This document shows, piece by piece, positions 1 through 6,663 of a stretch of 9,072 bases of DNA (position 1 is its first letter; each line of letters opens with the position of its first letter). Where the stretch lies: positions 1 to 9,072 of the forward strand of contig DAOWIX010000108.1 in NCBI GenBank assembly GCA_030640695.1. Direction: 5' to 3'. Source of the DNA: Deltaproteobacteria bacterium (GTDB taxonomy: Bacteria; Desulfobacterota; Anaeroferrophillalia; Anaeroferrophillales; Tharpellaceae). A program made the position numbers and the translations under genes. The notes beneath the pieces were generated by a model. The model made no database searches. It worked only from the letters and a program-made list of their open reading frames with translations, and was not told the origin of the DNA.

Positions 1-94
1 GCATATGTATAATATTCCGAGGATAATTTTTTGAGCATAACGATGAGTTGGGGAAAAAGGACATTTTCGGACAGCCTCCTAGCGAATAGAGCGA

Positions 95-142
95 AATTTG
101 TCAACTATTTTACCAACTTGTTCAAAATATGGTTGACAAATT
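95..142. repeat. 11-bp perfect inverted repeat, possible operator
   Basis: AATTTGTCAAC at 95-105 is the exact reverse complement of GTTGACAAATT at 132-142, with a 26-nt spacer. The right arm contains a consensus -35 hexamer TTGACA (133-138), so a dimeric regulator bound to the two arms would cover the promoter of the downstream gene. As RNA it could form an 11-bp stem, but it is AT-rich and has no following T-tract, so it is not an obvious terminator. The right-arm sequence recurs upstream of the lysophospholipase gene. The operator role is inference. Confidence 0.5.
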
Positions 143-162
143 ATAAAGATTGACGGTATCTA
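133..162 (+). promoter_or_regulatory. Candidate sigma-70 promoter for the 82-aa gene
   Basis: A perfect -35 TTGACA (133-138) is followed after 18 bp by TATCTA (157-162), a weak -10 match. Transcription would begin roughly 60 nt before the ATG at 230. The -35 sits inside the right arm of the inverted repeat, which suggests regulated access. The weak -10 keeps confidence low. Confidence 0.35.
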
Positions 163-229
163 CCACTAATCTGACTTATCTCGGGACACGGATAGATGAA
201 ACACAACCACACGCAGACAGGAAGATAAC

Positions 230-478
230 ATGCAGGTACAAGGCAACAAATTACGCAAAGGACTGCTGATCTACCGCGGCACACTTTTCGATTACACCAA
301 TGGTCGCACCTACGGACCATGCTTCACTCTGAAATTGGAAGCTATTGAGTGGGCCGAAAAAGAGGCACAAAAAAACAACTATCCCCACGACTGCCAGAAG
401 ATGGTCATGTGGAACACCTGTGAAGTGGAAGGCGAGGCGCCCGATATGGAAGGCGCCAAAACCGACACTATCGTCTGA
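230..478 (+). CDS. Hypothetical protein, 82 aa
   Basis: I do not recognise this protein. It is predicted soluble and cytoplasmic, with no signal peptide or membrane segment. The N-terminal half is basic and aromatic (KLRKGLLIYRGTLFDY, about residues 7-22) and reads like two or three beta strands. A helix with many acidic and basic residues follows (about 35-50, EAIEWAEKEAQKNN), and the C-terminal tail is acidic. Three cysteines (near residues 31, 55 and 64) are not arranged in a known metal motif. The start is supported by AGGAAG about 7 nt upstream of the ATG. It ends in TGA, 29 nt from the converging DUF3365 gene. Its candidate promoter overlaps the inverted repeat at 95-142. Coding potential is plausible but function is unknown. 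Confidence 0.7.
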   Translation: MQVQGNKLRKGLLIYRGTLFDYTNGRTYGPCFTLKLEAIEWAEKEAQKNNYPHDCQKMVMWNTCEVEGEAPDMEGAKTDTIV

Positions 479-507
479 ACTTCTACCGTCCCGACAACTT
501 AATAGCT

Positions 508-1074
508 CTATGGTGACAAGGTAATTGTAAAAGCCCCCCGCAACTCACCAAGGCGGTAGCCTACGGCCTGATCTTCAGGATAGATCCGTTGCAATGTTTT
601 TTTCAGCTTACTGCCAATCTTTTCACCGTGACACCTAAGACAGAGTGAGCCGGCGGGAATTGCCCGCAGATAACGAAAAGAACGCTTCCCCTCCTCCTCC
701 ACTTCTTGCCAATACTCCATTCCCGCCAGGGTCTCTCCCTGCTGACGACGTTTTTCAAGAATCGCCAGTCCCTCTTTTTCCCAACTGTCCGGCCGGTTCT
801 CCGGATTTCGGCAATGCTTGCTGGTGCGCCCGACCTGCACCCCCGGAGATAGCGAATAGCGCTCGGCCAGTTCTGGGGCGACTTTACGACAAACCGAAAT
901 CGCCTGCACCGACCGGCCGCCACGGAGTGCGGCTTTAAGCTCTCCTTTCAACTCAGTCATAAAATCCCGCGCCAACACCCGACATTGCAAAACTCGTCGA
1001 TCCTCAGCATTGGCCGAAATTGCCAGTAAAATAAGCAGAGATAAAGATAGTAATATGATTTTTTTATTATTCAT
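508..1074 (-). CDS. Exported DUF3365 (Tll0287-like) one-heme protein
   Basis: The 188-aa product has a clear Sec signal peptide: Lys at 4-5, a Leu/Ile-rich core at about 6-20, and likely cleavage after ANA (residues 21-23). The mature part matches the DUF3365/Tll0287-like family, with the AI-x-C-x-x-x-AP segment (about 58-67), VGRTS-x-x-x-RNP-x-N-x-PD-x-WE (about 81-99) and CLRCH at 145-149. CLRCH is a CxxCH site for covalent heme c. Known family members are PAS-like heme domains, often the sensor part of chemoreceptors or kinases. This one is a stand-alone periplasmic domain, so a sensing or redox role is inferred. It ends in TAG, with TAA two codons later (499-501). The start ATG lacks a good Shine-Dalgarno sequence. 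It converges on the 82-aa gene and lies downstream of the hairpin cluster. Confidence 0.88.
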   Translation of the reverse strand: MNNKKIILLSLSLLILLAISANAEDRRVLQCRVLARDFMTELKGELKAALRGGRSVQAISVCRKVAPELAERYSLSPGVQVGRTSKHCRNPENRPDSWEKEGLAILEKRRQQGETLAGMEYWQEVEEEGKRSFRYLRAIPAGSLCLRCHGEKIGSKLKKTLQRIYPEDQAVGYRLGELRGAFTITLSP

Positions 1075-1095
1075 AGTTTTTTGTGTCTCAATTTA

Positions 1096-1124
1096 AGTTT
1101 AGGACCACCAGAAAGCTGCGGCAA
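1096..1124 (-). promoter_or_regulatory. Candidate promoter for the DUF3365 gene
   Basis: On the minus strand TTGCCG (1119-1124) is separated by exactly 17 bp from TAAACT (1096-1101), a 4/6 match to the -10 consensus. The ATG follows about 20 nt further on (1072-1074). The promoter lies at the edge of the hairpin-rich block, so the gene may be transcribed on its own rather than only from the dehydrogenase. This is inferred from motif spacing alone. Confidence 0.35.
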
Positions 1125-1129
1125 ATGGC

Positions 1130-1263
1130 GGCGAACATTGCTTCGCCCTCATAAATGGGGTCACACCCCCCAAGAGTGCTTCCTCGCTATGCTCACAGCG
1201 AAGCCCGGGGTGCTAACGCACCTTGTACCAGCAATGCCCCCAGCCGAGATAGGGCGGGCATTG
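1130..1263. repeat. Cluster of five hairpins (palindromic intergenic element)
   Basis: Five inverted repeats are packed into 134 bp between the dehydrogenase stop codon and the DUF3365 gene. They are GGCGAA/TTCGCC (1130-1135 with 1142-1147); GGGGT/ACCCC (1157-1161 with 1165-1169); TCGCT/AGCGA (1184-1188 with 1197-1201), extended by GCT/AGC at 1178-1180 and 1202-1204; GGTGC/GCACC with a TAAC loop (1209-1213 with 1218-1222); and CAATGCCC/GGGCATTG (1232-1239 with 1256-1263). None has a T-tract, so simple intrinsic termination is unlikely. Density and GC bias suggest a REP/MITE-type mobile palindromic sequence or a structured RNA, possibly stabilising the 3' end of the dehydrogenase mRNA. TGTGTCTCA just outside at 1082-1090 resembles some insertion-sequence ends, but I found no matching second end. 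Confidence 0.6.
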
Positions 1264-1266
1264 GAT

Positions 1267-4254
1267 TTATTTGAATTTTCGCTTAACATAGGCCGCCAGA
1301 TCAACCCCGAAGTCACTACCCCAGTCATCGTCGTAGACCATTCTGGCGGCTAGTTCTGCCGCCACCATAGCGGCCCGGTATTTCAACGGCAAGCACTGCG
1401 GCAGGCGTGAGAGATAGCGGGATTGCCGGAGAAACTTCGGCAGATGCGACTTCACTACCCGACGCATGGGTGGCGTATCAAGAAGCTCAGAATGCTCCTG
1501 AAAATAGTTAAACAGACGAATGTAGTTATGGTTTATCTCCATACTCAGAGAGCTCGCAATCATGGTATAGGATTGCTGATCGCAACTTAAGTGACGGCGC
1601 CGGAAAATCAACCGGGCTTCATCCGCGGCCCGTTTTTCGAGAATTTCCAGAACATCCCTGACATACTCATCCTTATGTTTGACAAATTCCCGTTCCGAAA
1701 GAACCAGGTTAGCGATAATCTCGTAGGAGGAGGAGATTACCCCGCATTTATTGGCGGCCGCATCACGGATGACAACGATCCCTTTCTCCTGCAGCTTTTC
1801 ACGGGCGGCCGGAGTAATAAAGGAGTTGGCCCCTTCGACAATCGCCTGACAGGTCGGACTCCCGTCAACCGAGAAGAAACCCTCCCAATTTTCACTGTCG
1901 ATAGTCTCGGGCCGGCCTCCGGCCGGGATAAAGAGATCGGCCGGCACGACAAAGATCGCATGATCAAACTCACGGTGAAAAGCATCGCCTGTAACCCACT
2001 CTTCACAGACCCCGTCAACCCCTTTGGCAAGACGTTTATAGAGCTCCGCCAAACCCTCGCGCCGACGTTCACGGCGGAGCAGAAGAAAACCACCGGAATG
2101 CAATTTTTCGGGGGCAAAAGCGTCGATGTTCTCTTTTAGTATAATGCGCTTGAGCTCATCATGATCAAGACCTTCCGGATCAAACAACACCCCCGAACCG
2201 GCGACAATCAGAGTGATCTTGACCTGCGGTGAACGTTCCAAGAGCAGGCGCATGGCATTACCAGCAACATCGCCATTCGGACCGCCAGTCAGTTTAACAC
2301 TGAAAACGTCGTGCCGCATATCGATTCCAAGCTCGGCCATGGTTATTTCAGCAAAGGTGATGACGCCCAGAGAGGTCACCCCATACTGCTTGTGATTGAT
2401 GCCCAGCGCCTTGCTGGAGATCACTCCACCACCCAGAATATAGCCCCGTTTCAAAGACTGTTTGGCAATCAACTCGATCATAGAGTCGTGCATATTTTCG
2501 TCGGGACCAAGTTCAATCGGCTCATCCTCGGCGTAGTAGTCGACAACCAGAGGATTTTTTGCCCGACCTTCACTATCGGTCACATAGAGATCAAAAAAAG
2601 CGTTGATAAAACCATACTGAACTTTATAAAGACTCTGCAGACGCGCGGCCCTATCGCTCAGGTCGCTAACATCGTGGACAACCACCATCTTCGAACCGCC
2701 TTCATAAATATCCTTGTTTTTCAAATGCTGAGTATGGGCCAGAACGTAGACCTCACGCAGCAGGGTGCCGGCGGTGGCGAGAAAATCATCGCTCGTTGCA
2801 CAGGAGATTGTGCGCCAGCCACCGCGGGCAATATCAGAAAAACCGACATGATAGCCAGCGCCATAACGACCATAAAAGAAAGTAATCCGGAAAGGCGGAT
2901 CACCGGCGGGAAAATCGGCCGTAAACTCAGCCTCCATCTCTTGCAGATAGGCTGGGTCAAGACGAAAAGCGAGAGCGTGCTTCTCCGGCACAAAAAAGTT
3001 ACTCTTCAAAGTATAACGAACCAGAAGAAGCGCGGTCGCAAAGATAGTGCGGCGCAGGTCATCAAAGTGGCGATGACCGGTATTATAACCGGCAATCATT
3101 TTCTCAACCTCCTCTTGCAACCGGCTACCCTCCACTTCCCGCCCCTCAAGCCCCGGAGTAAAACGGGCCTTAAAGAAAAGAACCAGAGCTAACGCAATCT
3201 CGGGACCCGTATGAAAAGCGCGCCGCACTTCACTCAAGTCGTAAACATCGGGCTGACTGTGAGCCAGATTGGTATGGCAGAAAGCGACCATGGCATTAAT
3301 CAGCAGGAGCTCTTCACCATTGGCCAGATCACCCAACACATATTGGCGATAAAGGCTGCCTTTATTGGCCAAAATCTGGGTATTGTAGAGCTCCCGTCTA
3401 AGACGCTGATAGAAATCAGGTCCCAACTGGCTGCATTTTTCGAGATAGAAGGTTCCGAGAAAATGGGGATTTACACCGGTTGCAATTTCAAGACAGTAGG
3501 CCCTGGAGACCCGCCCTTCAAGACGGTGAAAAACTTCCAGCACCTGCTCAAGAAAACCATGGCCGGGAGGGTTGCCGACAGAAAAAAGAATCCTGGTCTC
3601 GGGATGGTCACAGGCATCAACCCCCTCTTCCACCGCAAAATAGAGACCATCATGATGTCGCCCCTGCTGATAGAGACAGAGCAAACGGGCAATCCGCTCC
3701 GGCGGCGATATTTTAAGATAGTCGATATTATTGACCGCCAGTAGAGTCAGCATGGAACGTAATTCGGAAAAATTAAATTCGGGATAGAGCTGATGCAGTG
3801 CCGCCTCAACCTTATTTAATAGCCCTTTCGGCAATTTGATATTTTTGGCAGCTCGTACCTCACGGCTGGAGACCGTTTTAAATTCATAACGCTGGATCTC
3901 AAGAACGGCCTCACTCCCGGGCAAGCTCCCATAAGAGTGAGTGATTTCAGCATAGGTGGGCTTTTCACGCAGATTGGTCAGCGTCTTATAGATTGAGCCG
4001 GCCTGGCTTAAACCGGCAACGATCAACAACTCATCACGATCGGCGAGCAACAGATGACGATTTATTCCCAGGGTATCAAGACCTGAGACCAACAGATCAA
4101 GAGCCCCACAATGTTCCTCCATAGTCAGAAAAAAATAGGGATTCATATTGGCCTGAAGCCAGGCCAAATTCTTCTATTCCTGCGGGCGACGCAGTTCCAG
4201 GTTTTTATTCAGACGTTGGCTTATGCGCTGTTCAATAGCAGAAATATCTAACAT
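1267..4254 (-). CDS. NAD-glutamate dehydrogenase, large (~115 kDa) class, with in-frame TAG near the start
   Basis: This cytoplasmic enzyme oxidatively deaminates L-glutamate to 2-oxoglutarate and ammonia with NAD. The uninterrupted part is 966 codons from a TTG at 4165-4167, with a non-catalytic N-terminal half. Catalytic and Rossmann regions include ARGGWR (about 447-452 of the 966), KNKDIYEGGSK (about 483-493), GGPNGDVAGN (about 628-637), VEGANSFITPAAR (about 777-789) and RDAAANKCGVISSSYE (about 801-816). These match the glutamate dehydrogenase family, and the length fits the 115-kDa class rather than the 180-kDa one. The best start is upstream: GGGAG lies 5 nt before an ATG at 4252-4254, in the same frame, but codon 27 is TAG (4174-4176). 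Read through, the product is 995 aa. Without readthrough, translation must restart at the TTG or at an ATG seven codons later, both with poor ribosome sites. It ends in TAA, 3 nt from the hairpin block. Confidence 0.88.
4174..4176 (-). other. In-frame TAG codon inside the glutamate dehydrogenase reading frame
   Basis: On the minus strand the frame opened by ATG 4252-4254 reads MLDISAIEQRISQRLNKN, then LELRRPQE, then TAG, then KNLAWLQANMNPYFF. There are 26 sense codons before the TAG. The segment before it looks coding: a charged, helix-forming sequence behind a strong Shine-Dalgarno site. Possible meanings are pyrrolysine insertion, a 26-codon leader peptide with reinitiation, a nonsense mutation, or a sequencing error. 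Confidence 0.7.
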
Positions 4255-4266
4255 GGAATCTCCCTA
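4255..4266 (-). promoter_or_regulatory. Strong ribosome binding site for glutamate dehydrogenase
   Basis: Minus-strand TTAGGGAGATTCC directly precedes the ATG at 4252-4254, placing GGGAG at a spacing of 5 nt. It is the best ribosome site in the dehydrogenase 5' region and is the main reason for preferring the upstream ATG over the TTG at 4165-4167, despite the intervening TAG. Confidence 0.65.
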
Positions 4267-4302
4267 ACTCAAAATTACCAGAACTTATCCCGACAACATT
4301 AC

Positions 4303-4434
4303 TTATAACTGTTCACCAAGCTCTTTCAGGCGCTCCTTACCGCGCACCGGCGGTCGCGTATCGGCCAGATCGGCCTCGCCGCAGTGGCATAAGATCTCTT
4401 CTCTGACACAAGCAAAGGATTGTCGCCGGAAAAG
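4303..4434 (-). pseudogene. 43-codon coding-like frame without a start codon, possible gene remnant
   Basis: Directly after the lysophospholipase TAA, in the same frame, a 43-codon stretch runs to its own TAA (4303-4305). It contains REEILCHCGEADLAD and then TRPPVRGKERLKELGEQL. Its codons look like those of neighbouring genes, with many G/C third positions, and the product looks like the C-terminus of a small protein with a CHC metal-site-like motif and a charged terminal helix. The frame contains no ATG, GTG, TTG or CTG, so it cannot start normally. It may be the tail of a decayed gene, an old extension of the lysophospholipase now cut by TAA, or a small gene using an atypical start (ATC follows a purine-rich AGAGAAGAG). 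I do not recognise the family. Confidence 0.35.
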
Positions 4435-5442
4435 TTAATCACCATAAACCCGCTCAAAAAAATCCAGCATTGCCTTAACAGCCATGTCCCGGAGCTCCGG
4501 GCTTTCCACCAGAATCTCGTGCCGGGATTTTGGAATTACCTGAAGTTCACATATGCCAGCCCGGTCGCAGAAAAATCGCTCTTGCGCCTGGTTATCAACC
4601 ACCCGATCAGCTTCGGCCTGAAGAATCAGGAGCGGTGGCCGTAAGCTTTCAGCCCCCGCCATAACCTCTTCGATCGCCACCAAAGCCTGTTTGACCCAGG
4701 CGTTGGTCGGCGAACCCAACTGGATCTGGGGATACTCAGCCATCAGGCGCTGATTACGACTATAATTCTCCCGATCAGAGGTTAGAATATTATCATCACT
4801 AAAGGACTTCGGTTTGAAAGGGCCACCTCCGATAATATAACTTTGACTCTGTCCCAGAGCATCAAGCAGAGACAAGAGCGGTGATACCAGAAAAAAAGGC
4901 CAGGGAGCGGTGGAGAAACCAAGCATCGGGGCGGTCATAACTATGCCAGCAAAGTTTCCCGGATAACGCAGATCATACAACAGGCTAATGGTACTCCCCA
5001 TCGAATGAGCCAGAACCAAACAAGGGGCATGCGACGTCCGTTTGACGATATGCTCCAAAAAAAAGTGAAGATCGGCAACATAGTCGTCAAAACTGTCGAC
5101 ATGACCTTTATGAGGGTCGGCGAGCTGCCGCCCGGAAAAACCTTGGCCGCGATGGTCGAAGGTATAGACCGAGAAACCGGCATCGGTCAGTTCATTGATT
5201 ACTTTGCGATATTTGACGAAGGTCTCGTTGCGACCATTAACGATCACAACCACCCCTTTTTCAGCCTTTACTTCCCGGATTCCATAGACAATCTCGACGC
5301 CCTGGCAACCAGCAAAAACGCCGATCTCCATCTCGGGAAGAAGCTGCTCTATTTCGCCGACCGGATCTGACGCCATAACCTCCCCTGGGGCTACTGTAAA
5401 CAGGATAAACAATCCCATAATAAAGGCAGAAAACCACTTCAT
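4435..5442 (-). CDS. Exported PldB-like lysophospholipase (alpha/beta hydrolase)
   Basis: The 335-aa product matches E. coli lysophospholipase L2 (PldB) in long stretches, including FDHRGQGFSGRQLADPHKGH (about 95-114), the nucleophile elbow AHSMGS (145-150) and LLILQAEADRVVDNQAQERF (about 271-290). The expected catalytic triad is Ser147, Asp279 and His308 (SRHE). PldB removes acyl chains from lysophospholipids. Unlike E. coli PldB, this one has an N-terminal signal: a hydrophobic core at about 5-19, with likely cleavage after VMA (22-24), so it probably acts in the periplasm or on the outer side of the inner membrane. The elbow is A-x-S-x-G rather than the general G-x-S-x-G, as in PldB itself. 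The ribosome site is weak. A TTGACA-type promoter candidate lies about 50 nt upstream, and the gene may be co-transcribed with glutamate dehydrogenase. Confidence 0.88.
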   Translation of the reverse strand: MKWFSAFIMGLFILFTVAPGEVMASDPVGEIEQLLPEMEIGVFAGCQGVEIVYGIREVKAEKGVVVIVNGRNETFVKYRKVINELTDAGFSVYTFDHRGQGFSGRQLADPHKGHVDSFDDYVADLHFFLEHIVKRTSHAPCLVLAHSMGSTISLLYDLRYPGNFAGIVMTAPMLGFSTAPWPFFLVSPLLSLLDALGQSQSYIIGGGPFKPKSFSDDNILTSDRENYSRNQRLMAEYPQIQLGSPTNAWVKQALVAIEEVMAGAESLRPPLLILQAEADRVVDNQAQERFFCDRAGICELQVIPKSRHEILVESPELRDMAVKAMLDFFERVYGD

Positions 5443-5713
5443 TTCGAAAACAATCTCAACTTAAAAAAATACTCTGCCATTTCAGATAATTTGTCAACAA
5501 AAAAAGATGGGCGAAAAGAGTTTGCAACTTCGAAATTCTATTGCTAAAAACAGGCACTGTCAAAAATAAAACAGATGATCTTGAATAATTGTAAAATACT
5601 TCAACCTTATCGAGAAAAATCATGTATATGTATAAGATTAATTGCATTCAACCTGCAAAACAGGAGGGCAAAGCACCAATAATCTGCCAATATGAAAATT
5701 CCAAGGAGGAAAA
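5443..5713. other. AT-rich divergent intergenic region
   Basis: This 271-bp spacer separates the divergently transcribed lysophospholipase gene and the 297-aa gene. It is markedly AT-rich and holds the minus-strand promoter candidate at 5469-5497. A weak CCTG/CAGG hairpin (5652-5655 with 5661-5664) sits next to an unused purine-rich AGGAGGG at 5663-5669. I see no convincing RNA gene or terminator, and I could not pick one clear promoter for the plus-strand gene. Confidence 0.45.
5469..5497 (-). promoter_or_regulatory. Candidate promoter for the lysophospholipase gene
   Basis: On the minus strand a consensus -35 TTGACA (5492-5497) is followed after 17 bp by GAGTAT (5469-5474), a poor -10 (3/6). 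The ATG is about 27 nt beyond. The -35 lies in GTTGACAAATTAT, identical over 13 bp to the sequence upstream of the 82-aa gene at 132-144. The match suggests shared promoter or operator architecture, but the weak -10 limits confidence. Confidence 0.35.
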
Positions 5714-6607
5714 ATGATTCTGAACAACGAGACCTATATAAGACACATCAACAAACCTGATTGGGGCCTGGGCAAGGTGACTCAGGTTTTATCGCCTAAA
5801 AAATTTAGAGCTTTTTTTGTCAATATCGGCATGACAACATTGCTCTACAGCCCAAATTATATCAGCATTGAAAAAGAGATAAAATCCCACCCTCTGCTCG
5901 ACAACATCGACACGAGTAAAACAAAAACTCCACCCACCTATAAAAGTATGCAGAAGATGGTCGATATCTTTTTAAATGTTTTTCCGGAAGGGTTTAATGA
6001 TGAAAAGTACCATAAAAACGAGAGAACATCTAAATTAGAGGCCCAGGGATTACTCGTTGATTCTCTTAACCGGGAAATTTTCCAGAAACTCCTGAATGAA
6101 GAAGATTTCCAGGAGATCACACGGCTCAGTCTCTTAGTCATAAATAAAACAAACCTCATTTTCCCCAATGAGAAGATGAGCCTTAAAGAGGGCCTGCTTG
6201 ACCCTGCAAACCAGGAACTATTTTGCCGATCTCTTTTTGAACTGCTCTACGGAGAGCAGGAAATTGAATTCAGGTTCACGAATTTTGCCACGGTTTTGAC
6301 CCGCCTGAAAGCCGATAAGTGGACGACGCAGACATACTTTTTATATCTCTCAGACCCTGAAAAATATCTTTTCCTGAAACCCACTGTGACCAAAAAAGCC
6401 GCTGCAGTTTGCGACTTCCAGCTTCATTACGACCCTAAACTAAACTGGAAAACCTACAAAGCCTTCCTCGCCTTTGGTGAATATTTCAAAACCGAACTTA
6501 AGAACTACGAAGCAAACCTGGCACCCAAGGATATGATCGATGTTCAATCATTTTTCTGGAGTGTTGCCAACGCAAAAGATGAGAGCGTGGATCAAAAAGC
6601 GTCCTAA
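5714..6607 (+). CDS. Protein of unknown function with N-terminal DUF3553-like segment, 297 aa
   Basis: The start is firm: AAGGAGGA lies 4-5 nt before the ATG. Residues about 7-50 (YIRHINKPDWGLGKV, then FFVNIGMTTL) resemble DUF3553, a short beta-rich domain with a PxWGxGxV core seen in UvrD-type helicases and other DNA-associated proteins. The remaining ~240 residues I do not recognise. They look helical and soluble, with a distinctive block KWTTQTYFLYLSDPEKYLFL (202-221) and later LNWKTY (about 243-248). There is no signal peptide or membrane segment, so it is predicted cytoplasmic. Composition is clearly more AT-rich and lysine-rich than the flanking genes, which suggests later acquisition. 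A 56-nt gap separates it from the DUF362 gene; co-transcription is possible but a functional link is not evident. Confidence 0.8.
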   Translation: MILNNETYIRHINKPDWGLGKVTQVLSPKKFRAFFVNIGMTTLLYSPNYISIEKEIKSHPLLDNIDTSKTKTPPTYKSMQKMVDIFLNVFPEGFNDEKYHKNERTSKLEAQGLLVDSLNREIFQKLLNEEDFQEITRLSLLVINKTNLIFPNEKMSLKEGLLDPANQELFCRSLFELLYGEQEIEFRFTNFATVLTRLKADKWTTQTYFLYLSDPEKYLFLKPTVTKKAAAVCDFQLHYDPKLNWKTYKAFLAFGEYFKTELKNYEANLAPKDMIDVQSFFWSVANAKDESVDQKAS

Positions 6608-6663
6608 GGGCTCGCCCCAAAAAGAAATGCCGGTTGAAAACCAAACACCAGTGGGGGTTGGAG

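Larger units (their letters stand above)
1..229. other. Left-edge non-coding leader
   Basis: I see no convincing gene here. A perfect TATAAT hexamer lies at 8-13, but any matching -35 would be outside the window. The only short frame is an ATG at 43 giving 36 codons that stop at 153; it lacks a well-placed Shine-Dalgarno sequence and contains the inverted repeat described separately, so I do not call it. The stretch is AT-rich and most likely serves as the 5' regulatory region of the 82-aa gene that begins at 230. Confidence 0.5.

Noticed and set aside
43..153. 36-codon frame in the left leader
   Set aside because: No Shine-Dalgarno sequence at usable spacing, and it covers the inverted repeat and promoter of the next gene.
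1081..1353. Plus-strand frame of 90 codons across the hairpin block
   Set aside because: It starts without a ribosome site, reads through five hairpins and ends inside the dehydrogenase 3' end. The palindromes explain the sequence better than a protein does.
1591..2139. Plus-strand frame of 182 codons antisense to the dehydrogenase
   Set aside because: Same situation: full overlap with conserved catalytic sequence and no independent coding evidence.
2311..3192. Long plus-strand open frame of 293 codons inside the dehydrogenase gene
   Set aside because: It lies entirely antisense to a well-conserved enzyme, its product shows no recognisable motif, and it has no ribosome site. It is a by-product of codon bias on the other strand.
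5456..5647. Minus-strand frame of 63 codons upstream of the lysophospholipase gene
   Set aside because: AT-rich hydrophobic translation typical of non-coding DNA. It covers the candidate pldB promoter and has no clear ribosome site.
5691..5759. Short out-of-frame ATG frame overlapping the start of the 297-aa gene
   Set aside because: Only 22 codons, and it overlaps the strong ribosome site of the real gene. No sign of translational coupling.
6608..6617. GGGCTCGCCC hairpin just after the 297-aa gene
   Set aside because: The stem is only 3-4 bp and is followed by A residues, not T, on the plus strand, so it does not qualify as an intrinsic terminator.
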